Shown here in pieces: positions 1-5,470 of a DNA stretch of 5,496 nucleotides. Source of the DNA: Bacillota bacterium (GTDB taxonomy: Bacteria > Bacillota_C > Negativicutes > JAEYSJ01); the NCBI GenBank assembly GCA_023434855.1, contig JAEYSJ010000319.1, positions 1 to 5,496 of the forward strand, given 5' to 3'. Position numbers and translations under genes: made by a program. The notes beneath the pieces are model-generated. The model searched no databases and was not told the origin of the DNA. It saw only the letters and a program-made list of their open reading frames with translations. Each line of letters begins with the position of its first letter. Positions within the stretch are counted from its first letter, which is position 1.

Positions 1-1
1 G

Positions 2-262
2 GGTGTGATACTTATAGAATCAATGGCCCAATGTGGTGGTGCGGGTGTAAATAGACTAAGAATAGCTAACAATGTGTTATGGGGCTTAGCTTCTATAGAC
101 AATGCTCAATTTCTCGGTATTGTTGAGTTCGGGAAAACAATCAAAATGATTATAAAAAATGTAAAAATATCAAGTAGAGTAATTAAGCAGGCTGGAACTG
201 CATTCTGTGATGAAAAAGTTGTTGCAAAAGCCACGTGGATGTGTGCAAGACTTAACAAGTAA
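2..262 (+). CDS. FabZ-like 3-hydroxyacyl-ACP dehydratase, 3' fragment
   Basis: This is the C-terminal 86 residues of a hotdog-fold dehydratase, open at the left edge of the window. The reading frame enters at base 2 as G-V-I-L-I-E-S-M-A-Q, which matches the family signature PGVLI-E-x-MAQ at the start of the long central helix. The GTG at base 5 is therefore an internal valine codon, not a start. The glutamate at codon 17-19 corresponds to the catalytic acid of FabZ; its partner histidine (the GHFPG segment) would lie upstream, outside the window. The following LASIDNAQF resembles the usual FabZ strand, but IVEFGKTIKM departs from the common VxPGDQL, so this may be a divergent paralogue rather than the housekeeping enzyme. 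Family members dehydrate beta-hydroxyacyl-ACP in fatty-acid elongation in the cytoplasm. No clear terminator follows the TAA. Confidence 0.8.
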   Translation, partial: GVILIESMAQCGGAGVNRLRIANNVLWGLASIDNAQFLGIVEFGKTIKMIIKNVKISSRVIKQAGTAFCDEKVVAKATWMCARLNK

Positions 263-496
263 GATTTTATTAGCCCTGGTTTTCTTATAACCTTTAAACA
301 TTAACGGCTGCATTTTGTTTATAATTATAGAGACGTTTTTTACGCCTTAAACTACTATTTAAAGCAGGACTTGTCACTTTAAGCTATACAGGAATTGTAC
401 ACAATGGAGTTAGTAATTCGTGAATACAACAGATTAATATACCAATATAAACAGATATTCAAGCATTTTTGAAGCTCGAAATTTAATTGGATATGA

Positions 497-525
497 TTGA
501 CAATAATATATTTGTATGATACAAA
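497..525 (+). promoter_or_regulatory. marR promoter (-35 TTGACA, -10 TACAAA)
   Basis: A perfect -35 box TTGACA lies at 497-502. After a 17-base spacer comes TACAAA at 520-525, a 4/6 match to the -10 consensus. Transcription would start near 532, leaving a very short leader before the marR start codon. The -10 box lies inside the inverted repeat at 509-527, so a bound regulator would block polymerase. An alternative -10, TATGAT at 515-520, is closer to consensus but only 12 bases from TTGACA. Confidence 0.6.
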
Positions 526-527
526 TA
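509..527 (+). promoter_or_regulatory. MarR operator, copy 1 (autoregulatory)
   Basis: TATTTGTATGATACAAATA is a perfect inverted repeat with 9-base arms around a single central G at 518. Size, AT-richness and symmetry fit a MarR-dimer site. It covers the predicted -10 of the marR promoter. The same sequence with a different central base recurs at 1033-1051. That MarR binds here is inferred from repetition and position. Confidence 0.75.
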
Positions 528-544
528 ACTATAAGGCGATGGGA

Positions 545-1006
545 GTGAAAGATATAATTAGTGAAGAAAAATATAATCAATGTGTAGAAGATATTGGTGG
601 ATTACTGCAAAAAATGGTACGGACTTTCCAGATGTTGGAGAGAAGACAAATTAGAGTACATGGTTTCACCAGTTCTCAGTGCTATATATTACTGGAAATA
701 TATAAGCATCAGACACTTTCTATTAATGAAATTAGTGAAAAAATGCGCCTTGAAATTAGTACTATTACTAGAATTATGAACAATTTAGTCCGGGATGAGC
801 TTATTAATAGGAAAAGATCTATATATGATAAAAGGGTCGTGGAGGCTGCTCTCACCGAAAAAGGTAAAGAAGTAGCTCAACAATTGCAGAAAAGTATTGT
901 TAATTACTATAAGGATGTTATATCAAACTTGCCGCGTGGTCATGTTCGCGAAGTCATGGGGGCGGTAGAATTGCTTGTTACCGCTTTAGAAAAAGCCAAG
1001 TATTAA
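545..1006 (+). CDS. MarR-family transcriptional regulator
   Basis: This encodes a 153-residue winged-helix regulator, a typical MarR length. I prefer GTG 545: AAGG at 533-536 lies 8 bases upstream, whereas ATG 539 is only 2 bases from it. The frame can be extended to a TTG at 497, but that codon is part of the TTGACA -35 box and is unlikely to be translated. Residues about 10-35 and 108-150 look helical and would form the dimer interface. Residues 40-90 hold the helix-turn-helix, with the recognition helix around ISTITRIMNNLVRD, followed by the wing DKRVVEAALTEKG (residues 95-107), matching the family pattern D-x-R-x(3)-x-LTxxG. Cys13 and Cys46 are the only cysteines; a redox role is possible but unsupported. 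MarR proteins usually repress themselves and a neighbour and release DNA on binding a small ligand. The paired operators around this gene fit that. The ligand is unknown. Confidence 0.9.
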   Translation: MKDIISEEKYNQCVEDIGGLLQKMVRTFQMLERRQIRVHGFTSSQCYILLEIYKHQTLSINEISEKMRLEISTITRIMNNLVRDELINRKRSIYDKRVVEAALTEKGKEVAQQLQKSIVNYYKDVISNLPRGHVREVMGAVELLVTALEKAKY

Positions 1007-1031
1007 AGATTTGGATAATGTAGTGAGCCTG

Positions 1032-1052
1032 ATATTTGTATAATACAAATAT
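1032..1052 (+). promoter_or_regulatory. MarR operator, copy 2, with overlapping -10
   Basis: The 19-bp core TATTTGTATAATACAAATA (1033-1051) matches the marR operator at every base except the central one (A1042 instead of G518). Here the symmetry extends one more base pair on each side. The repeat contains a consensus -10 box, TATAAT at 1039-1044, but no good -35 at 16-18 bases upstream, so the promoter may be weak or the gene may be partly read through from marR. The RNA could also fold into an AU-rich hairpin followed by UUUU, a possible weak terminator for marR. It lies about 80 bases before the aminotransferase start. Confidence 0.75.
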
Positions 1053-1130
1053 TTTGGGATTTACAGGAACAGGGCGAAATATTGCTATTAAGATCATATA
1101 AATTGATAAAAGAAAGGAAGGCCACATAAT

Positions 1131-2369
1131 ATGAAGGAGAACTTTATTCAGCAATTATTTGCGGAGCGGGTTGGTGGAAATAATTATGGGAAGGATACAG
1201 TGTTATACAAATTTGAAAAGATAAAAAGAGCTAAAAGAGAGGCGCGCAAGAATAATCCTAATGTGGAATTAATTGATCTTGGCGTAGGTGAATCGGATTG
1301 GATGGCAGAGAAGGAGGTTGTAGAAGTTTTGTACAAACAAGCTGGGTTGAGAGAAAATAGAGGATATACCGATAACGGCATCCAGGAATTTAAAGATGCT
1401 GCTGTTCGTTATATGGAAAAAGTATATCAAGTTTATGACCTTGATTCAGTTAATGAAGTAAATCATGGAATTGGTTCCAAGTCAATTTTGGCGATTTTGC
1501 CGCTGGCCTTTATTAATCCGGGTGATATTTCTATTATGACTGTACCCGGGTATCCTGTTATGGGGACGATGACAAAATCCTTGGGCGGAGAAGTGGTTAA
1601 TTTGCCACTCTTAGCCGAAAATAATTATTTACCCAATTTAGATTCTTTGACATCAGAACAACGGCATAGAGCTAAACTGTTGTATATCAACTATCCTATC
1701 AATCCAACCGGAGCTATAGCCACAACAGAGTTTTTTGAAAAAGTCGTACAGTTTGCCAAAACAAACAAGATTATCGTCGTATCCGATGCGGCCTATGCAG
1801 CACTTACTTTTGAAGGACAGCGCCCGCTCAGCTTTTTGTCTGTTGAGGGGGCTAAAGATGTTGGAATAGAAATTCACTCATTATCCAAAGCGTTCAATAT
1901 GACTGGGTGGCGACTGGCATTTGTGTGTGGTAATGAATTGGTGGTGAAAGGTTTTGCAACCGTTAAAGATGACAGTGACTCCGGTCAGTTTGCAGCCATT
2001 CAAAAGGCAGGTGTTTATTGTCTGCAACATCCTGAGATAACGGAAAGAACAGCTTTGAAATATTCCCGGCGTCATACTTTGTTGGTAAATGCACTTAAGC
2101 GTATTGGGTTCTCAGTCACCAAGCCCAAAGCGTCGTTTTACCTGTATGCTGCCATTCCTCAACGTACCGGAAATGGAAGATGCTTCACATCAGCAGCAGA
2201 TTTTTCGGATTTCTTAATCCGAGAAAAACTAATTTCGACTGTTCCGTGGGATGAAGCAGGAGCATATATCAGATTTTCCGTTACCTTTGAGGCAAAAGAT
2301 GAAGAGGAAGAAGAAAAGATCATTTCTGAAATAGAGCGTCGTTTAGATGAGGTTGGTTTTGTTTTTTGA
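1131..2369 (+). CDS. PLP-dependent class I/II aminotransferase, LL-diaminopimelate aminotransferase-like
   Basis: This encodes 412 residues, the usual size for the fold-type I DapL group. The start is ATG 1131, with GGAAGG (1116-1121) 9 bases upstream. Landmarks visible in order: GVGESD (51-56) near the substrate entrance; GIGSK (113-117) of the cofactor-phosphate loop; NYPINPTG (187-194); SDAAY (218-222), with Asp219 placed to hold the pyridine nitrogen; HSLSKAFNMTGWR (249-261), with Lys253 as the Schiff-base lysine; and AYIRFSV (378-384), with Arg381 as the likely carboxylate anchor. DapL converts tetrahydrodipicolinate plus glutamate to LL-diaminopimelate for lysine and peptidoglycan. Ser55 and Ile190 replace the Pro and Asn I would expect in GxGEPD and YPNNPTG, so this may be a paralogue with another amino-acid substrate. 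The operator just upstream suggests MarR control, unusual for a housekeeping biosynthetic gene. The aminotransferase fold is certain; the exact substrate is not. Confidence 0.88.
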   Translation: MKENFIQQLFAERVGGNNYGKDTVLYKFEKIKRAKREARKNNPNVELIDLGVGESDWMAEKEVVEVLYKQAGLRENRGYTDNGIQEFKDAAVRYMEKVYQVYDLDSVNEVNHGIGSKSILAILPLAFINPGDISIMTVPGYPVMGTMTKSLGGEVVNLPLLAENNYLPNLDSLTSEQRHRAKLLYINYPINPTGAIATTEFFEKVVQFAKTNKIIVVSDAAYAALTFEGQRPLSFLSVEGAKDVGIEIHSLSKAFNMTGWRLAFVCGNELVVKGFATVKDDSDSGQFAAIQKAGVYCLQHPEITERTALKYSRRHTLLVNALKRIGFSVTKPKASFYLYAAIPQRTGNGRCFTSAADFSDFLIREKLISTVPWDEAGAYIRFSVTFEAKDEEEEEKIISEIERRLDEVGFVF

Positions 2370-2573
2370 GAAGTGGAACAAGTGATGTGTTTGATTGTTA
2401 TTAAAACCAACTATTTCACTTATTAATTGTCATTATTTGCATTATATTACAAAAAAACCAGTAGATATATGGTAAGATACTACTAGCATTTAATTACTAT
2501 GCTTCTGTAACAAGCCGAATTTGAAATCTCAAAATATTATCATTTCGGGCTAAATGCAGAGGAGGGAGCAAAA

Positions 2574-3062
2574 ATGGAAAATGCAATTACTTCGACTGAG
2601 AAAACACATAGAATTATGACTGTTACGGAAGAAGATCCAGCATCGCCTGATGCCCTTACTTTAATGGATGAATTATCGGAAGCTCTGGAATTAATAACCG
2701 GTGATAGTGGAAGGAGTTCTTTTAATCCGAATGATGTTTGTGTCCCGCGAGCATTATTTGTAATAGCTCGCAATCAAGATGGACTGGCTACCGGTTGCGG
2801 AGCCATACGTCCTATTGATGAAAATATTGCCGAGGTCAAACGAATGTATGCAAAAACCAAAGCTAGAGGCATCGGAAACACGATATTATCATATTTAGAA
2901 AAGCGGGCACAGGAATTAGGCTATTCCGCGCTTTGGTTGGAAACTAGGTTAGTAAACCAGCGAGCCGTCTTATTCTATGAGAGGAGAGGTTATCACCGTA
3001 TTCCAAACTTCGGTAAGTACGTAAATAATGTTGAATCGGTTTGCTTTGAAAAGCACTTGTAA
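2574..3062 (+). CDS. GNAT-family N-acetyltransferase
   Basis: This is a 162-residue single-domain GNAT protein. The start is ATG 2574, with GGAGG at 2561-2565, 8 bases upstream. The central strand ATGCGAIRPIDENIAEVKRMYA (about 72-93) leads into the acetyl-CoA pyrophosphate loop KARGIG (96-101), a variant of Q/R-x-x-G-x-G/A with Lys in first place. The helix NTILSYLEKRAQELGY follows, then the strand LWLETR (120-125) and the motif B region NQRAVLFYERRGYHRIPNFGKY (128-149) typical of small GNATs. The first 50 residues are less conserved and probably form the acceptor-binding side. The enzyme should transfer acetyl from acetyl-CoA to an amine; the acceptor cannot be read from sequence. It stands alone, 204 bases after the aminotransferase gene, with its own strong ribosome binding site and a likely terminator behind it. 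Confidence 0.88.
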   Translation: MENAITSTEKTHRIMTVTEEDPASPDALTLMDELSEALELITGDSGRSSFNPNDVCVPRALFVIARNQDGLATGCGAIRPIDENIAEVKRMYAKTKARGIGNTILSYLEKRAQELGYSALWLETRLVNQRAVLFYERRGYHRIPNFGKYVNNVESVCFEKHL

Positions 3063-3083
3063 AGATGTAATGTTACTCCACAC

Positions 3084-3117
3084 TTGCATTTTCATGTTGT
3101 TTAATGGCAATCTTTTT
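3084..3117 (+). terminator. Probable intrinsic terminator after the GNAT gene
   Basis: TTGCATT (3084-3090) pairs with AATGGCAA (3103-3110), with one bulged G and a 12-base loop. The hairpin is followed at once by TCTTTTT (3111-3117). The stem is short and AT-rich, so efficiency may be modest. It lies 21 bases after the GNAT stop codon. Confidence 0.45.
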
Positions 3118-3144
3118 GACTAAATTATATTCGAAAACAATAAT
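3116..3144 (+). promoter_or_regulatory. Candidate promoter for the secreted-protein gene
   Basis: TTGACT (3116-3121, 5/6 match to -35) and AATAAT (3139-3144, 5/6 match to -10) are separated by exactly 17 bases. The predicted start near 3151 would give a leader of about 140 bases before the TTG start of the next gene. AT-rich DNA yields such matches by chance, so confidence is limited. The leader contains a weak hairpin, AATAC-AGA-GTATT (3181-3193), followed by six T. Confidence 0.35.
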
Positions 3145-3290
3145 AAATAGGGTTCTAAATAAAAAAATATATACCTTTTTAATACAGAGTATTCTTTTTT
3201 CAAATCTATCAGATATGAACTATATTCAAGGCTGATTAAACAAAGTGTGTTTACGTATTCAGCTAATTATTTTGAAATGAGGTGAAAGTG

Positions 3291-3923
3291 TTGAATAAGA
3301 CGCTAGTGACGGTTATAATTACAACGTTTATTTGTTTATGGTATGCATTTTTCTATAGTAATCCTTCTCAAGCCAATCTTCTTCAATCAAGTGATAATTT
3401 TATTAACAGTAATAATGCTGATGATAATGTTGCCGAATTTATTGAAAATAATTATGTTGTTATTATTAAAAACTTTAAGGTAGGCGAACAAATAACAGGA
3501 TCTCTTGATCAATATCCAAAACCATCTTATATCAAAACCATCACCAGTAAACAATGTAAAGAATATACTTGGACGACCGGAAATAAGCCAATAACGATTA
3601 GCCATAATAACGGATTATGGAATTCAGATGATGAATTAACGGTATGTGTCGATCAAAATGGAACTGTAAAATCTGTATCGTTAATATTTCATGAAAAAGA
3701 AATTGGTCAAGAAGTTGCTAAATTAATTGAAGATATATACTTAATCCATCCCACAAGAAATGGTGCTGCAATTGCGAATTCCACGATATGGGAATGGAAG
3801 GAACCGACTGAAAATAAAAACTTTTATGCTGAAGTAGTGCAAAATAAACAAGCAATGCCGTTTTCCACTAGAGTGAGTATACAATCCCCGTATGCTAAAG
3901 TTATACCATTAAAAGGGAGTTAA
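3291..3923 (+). CDS. Secreted or membrane-anchored protein of unknown function
   Basis: I do not recognise this family. I favour the TTG start at 3291 because GAGGTG (3279-3284) lies 6 bases upstream. GTG 3288 (spacing 3) and GTG 3282 (inside the ribosome binding site) are in frame but less likely. The 210-residue product opens with MNK and a hydrophobic stretch at about residues 5-22, followed by SNPSQA-N, a good signal-peptidase I site after Ala28. There is no lipobox. The mature part is Asn/Asp-rich at first (SSDNFINSNNADDN), then looks like a mixed alpha/beta domain. Cys89 and Cys119 are the only cysteines after the signal and could form a disulfide. The C-terminal part has an aromatic segment, TIWEWKEPTENKNFYAEV (165-182). 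The protein probably acts outside the cytoplasmic membrane. No neighbour suggests a partner. Confidence 0.75.
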   Translation: MNKTLVTVIITTFICLWYAFFYSNPSQANLLQSSDNFINSNNADDNVAEFIENNYVVIIKNFKVGEQITGSLDQYPKPSYIKTITSKQCKEYTWTTGNKPITISHNNGLWNSDDELTVCVDQNGTVKSVSLIFHEKEIGQEVAKLIEDIYLIHPTRNGAAIANSTIWEWKEPTENKNFYAEVVQNKQAMPFSTRVSIQSPYAKVIPLKGS

Positions 3924-3944
3924 CCCGAACCGTTAAGCGGCGGG
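3924..3944 (+). other. GC-rich hairpin directly after the secreted-protein stop codon
   Basis: CCCG-AA-CCG-TTAAG-CGG-CGGG can fold with 7 G-C pairs, a two-base AA bulge and a 5-base loop. It begins at the base after the TAA. No T-run follows (TAAAAC comes next), so it is not a standard intrinsic terminator. It could stabilise the mRNA 3' end or form part of a larger structured RNA in the GC-rich segment that runs to about 4000. Confidence 0.45.
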
Positions 3945-3982
3945 TAAAACATAAGCCAGGGGCACGGCGGAATTGTCTTGTT

Positions 3983-4020
3983 GGAGGGTGTTACAGGTGG
4001 TTTATATTAGGAAGAGCTAA
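3983..4020 (+). CDS. Possible leader peptide MVYIRKS ahead of the hydrolase gene
   Basis: A ribosome binding site GGAGGG (3983-3988) stands 8 bases before a GTG at 3997, which opens a seven-codon frame (MVYIRKS) ending in TAA at 4018-4020. The frame runs through the left arm and loop of the hairpin at 4003-4024 and stops within its right arm. A short well-started frame threaded through a hairpin upstream of a gene is the layout of translation-dependent leaders. It may also be chance: the frame is tiny and its codons show no obvious sensor residue. Confidence 0.25.
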
Positions 4021-4024
4021 TATA
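4003..4024 (+). promoter_or_regulatory. Perfect 8-bp inverted repeat upstream of the hydrolase gene
   Basis: TATATTAG (4003-4010) and CTAATATA (4017-4024) are perfectly complementary around a GAAGAG loop. In RNA this is a stable small hairpin 33 bases before the hydrolase start; in DNA it could be a repressor site. No T-run follows, so it is not a terminator. It differs in sequence from the MarR operators. Confidence 0.5.
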
Positions 4025-4057
4025 TAAGGGTTACTAAGGAGATGTGGGGGGGTCATT

Positions 4058-4810
4058 ATGCGAATCCAACTAATACGAAGTGCAACATTACGGTTTGAGT
4101 ATGCGGGAATGAGATTCATCATTGATCCGTGTTTGTCGGCGAAGCATACAATGCCATCATGGGCAGGTATATCACTAAATCCTATGGCAGAATTGATTTG
4201 TTCGCCCCTTGAGGTGCTTGAGGGTACGGAGATGGCCATCATTTCGCATATGCATTCTGATCATTTTGACTCTGTTGCTAAGAAATTATTACCGAAAGAA
4301 ATGCCTATTCTCTGTCAACCGGAAGATGAACCTAAAATTAGAGATACAGGATTTTTTAACATGACACCTATAGAGGACAGGATAACATGGAAAGGGATTA
4401 CGATTACCAGAACTCCAGGACAGCACGGAACAGGCGAAGTTTTGCAAGAGATGGGAAATGTGTCTGGCTTTGTTTTCCAAGCTGAAGCGGAACCAACAGT
4501 TTACTGGACAGGTGATACAATCTGGTGTAATGCCGTAAAGGAGGTTATTGAGAAGATGCAACCAAAAATCATTTTTACTCACTCTTGCGGCGCTGTCTGG
4601 AAGAATAGTACAATTGTAATGGATGCAACACAAACAATTAACTTATGTCATGCCGCTCCTAATAGCACGATAATTGCGACACATATGGATTCATTTGATC
4701 ACTCAACGGTAACACGCGAAATTTTGCGGCAATATTCAGAAGAAAACAATGTTTCGTCTGAAAAGTTATTAATCCCTGCGGATATGCAACAGTATCAATT
4801 CTTGGTGTAA
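4058..4810 (+). CDS. Metallo-beta-lactamase-fold hydrolase, UlaG/YtkL-like
   Basis: This encodes a 250-residue cytoplasmic protein with no signal peptide and the full set of metal ligands of the fold: HMHSDH (His64, His66, Asp68, His69), His123 in GQHG, Asp153 in TGDT and His209 in THMD. The opening RSATLRFEYAGMRFIIDPCL is the beta-hairpin plus IDP strand seen in UlaG/UPF0173-type members, which are hydrolases of phosphorylated lactones or related esters. A dinuclear metal site is expected. The substrate is unknown; similarity to the UlaG group does not by itself show ascorbate-6-phosphate lactonase activity. ATG 4058 is the only normal start in the open frame. AAGGAG (4036-4041) is 16 bases away, too far to be ideal, while a run of seven G (4046-4052) is 5 bases away and can pair with the anti-Shine-Dalgarno sequence through one G-U wobble. 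Confidence 0.88.
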   Translation: MRIQLIRSATLRFEYAGMRFIIDPCLSAKHTMPSWAGISLNPMAELICSPLEVLEGTEMAIISHMHSDHFDSVAKKLLPKEMPILCQPEDEPKIRDTGFFNMTPIEDRITWKGITITRTPGQHGTGEVLQEMGNVSGFVFQAEAEPTVYWTGDTIWCNAVKEVIEKMQPKIIFTHSCGAVWKNSTIVMDATQTINLCHAAPNSTIIATHMDSFDHSTVTREILRQYSEENNVSSEKLLIPADMQQYQFLV

Positions 4811-4827
4811 TAATTATGCAAAGAAAC

Positions 4828-4869
4828 TATCCGTATCTTACTGGAAAACGTAAGTTTATGGATATTTTT
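4828..4869 (+). terminator. Probable terminator or attenuator between hydrolase and flavoprotein genes
   Basis: TATCC (4828-4832) pairs with GGATA (4860-4864), continues through G-U, T-A and A-T pairs, passes a small internal loop, and ends in CTTAC (4837-4841) paired with GTAAG (4850-4854) around an 8-base loop. TTTTT (4865-4869) follows immediately. The end of the hairpin is only 6 bases before the flavoprotein ribosome binding site. I see no good promoter between the two, so the gene may depend on read-through. Confidence 0.5.
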
Positions 4870-4885
4870 ATTATAGAGGTGGAAA

Positions 4886-5470
4886 ATGATGAAAGTTGTA
4901 GGTATTAACGGCAGCCCTCGAAAAGATGGTAACACAGCCATCTTAATTCAAACTGTGTTTAACGAATTGAATCAGCAGGGAATTGAAACCGAACTTATTC
5001 AGTTATCCGAAAAAACTATAAAAGGCTGTACAGCTTGCGCGGCTTGCATGACTCAAAAAAATCAACGATGTATCATAACAGACGATTTCTTTAATGAATG
5101 TTTTGCTAAAATGGTTGCCGCAGACGGAATTATTCTCGGTTCTCCCGTATACTCCGCCGGTGTAACCTCACAAATAAAGGCATTAATTGACCGGGCAAGC
5201 ATAGTGTTGGCAGGCAATAGAGGACTCTTAAAATACAAGGTTGGCGCCGCGGTAATTGCTGTTCGACGTGGTGGTGCGATTAGTGCGTTCGATACACTAA
5301 CCCATTTTTTACACAGCAAAGAAATGTTTCTCGTTGGCTCAACTTACTGGAATATGGTTTACGGCAGAGATGTTGGCGAAGTAGAACAAGACCAGGAAGG
5401 TATAGCTAATATGAAAAATCTCGGTCAAAATATGGCATGGCTATTAAGAAAAATTCACGGTCAGGGGTAA
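4886..5470 (+). CDS. Flavodoxin-fold NAD(P)H-dependent oxidoreductase with CX2CX2CX7C motif (iron-sulfur flavoprotein-like)
   Basis: This encodes 194 residues of the NADPH-dependent FMN reductase / flavodoxin-like superfamily. The start is ATG 4886 or the adjacent ATG 4889; GAGG at 4876-4879 serves either. Visible motifs: the FMN-phosphate loop GSPRKDGNT (9-17); four cysteines C48, C51, C54 and C62 spaced CX2CX2CX7C; the flavin-contact segment GSPVYSAGVTSQIKALIDR (85-103); and the strand AAVIAVRRGG (121-130). The cysteine spacing fits the compact motif (CX2CX2CX4-7C) that binds a [4Fe-4S] cluster in archaeal-type iron-sulfur flavoproteins, although similar cysteines occur in family members without a demonstrated cluster. 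Such proteins pass electrons between ferredoxin or NAD(P)H and small acceptors such as quinones, oxygen or peroxide in anaerobes. The partner here is unknown. It lies 75 bases after the hydrolase gene, with a terminator-like hairpin between. Confidence 0.88.
   Translation: MMKVVGINGSPRKDGNTAILIQTVFNELNQQGIETELIQLSEKTIKGCTACAACMTQKNQRCIITDDFFNECFAKMVAADGIILGSPVYSAGVTSQIKALIDRASIVLAGNRGLLKYKVGAAVIAVRRGGAISAFDTLTHFLHSKEMFLVGSTYWNMVYGRDVGEVEQDQEGIANMKNLGQNMAWLLRKIHGQG

Noticed and set aside
320..325. TATAAT -10 box in the fabZ-marR gap
   Set aside because: No -35 at 16-18 bases upstream and no gene it would drive before the marR promoter; expected by chance in AT-rich DNA.
394..405. ATTGT-AC-ACAAT inverted repeat as a third MarR operator
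   Set aside because: Half-sites resemble TTGTAT/ATACAA, but the spacing is 3 bases too short for the same dimer and no promoter is placed around it.
497..544. Upstream extension of MarR to TTG 497
   Set aside because: The TTG is the first half of a perfect TTGACA box and the region holds the operator; there is no ribosome binding site, and the extra residues would lengthen the protein beyond the usual MarR N-terminus.
594..779. 61-residue plus-strand frame inside marR
   Set aside because: It is an out-of-frame overlap with the conserved helix-turn-helix coding sequence and lacks a ribosome binding site.
2380..2421. AAGTGA...TCACTT pairing as a terminator after the aminotransferase gene
   Set aside because: The loop is 30 bases, the stem only 6 pairs, and no T-run follows.
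3181..3200. AATAC-AGA-GTATT followed by six T as a terminator
   Set aside because: Only five base pairs, one of them G-C, and it lies in the presumed leader of the next gene; too weak to call.
4289..4633. 114-residue minus-strand open frame inside the hydrolase gene
   Set aside because: It lies opposite a well-supported coding region with all metal ligands, has no ribosome binding site and shows no recognisable domain; the other minus-strand frames are shadows for the same reasons.
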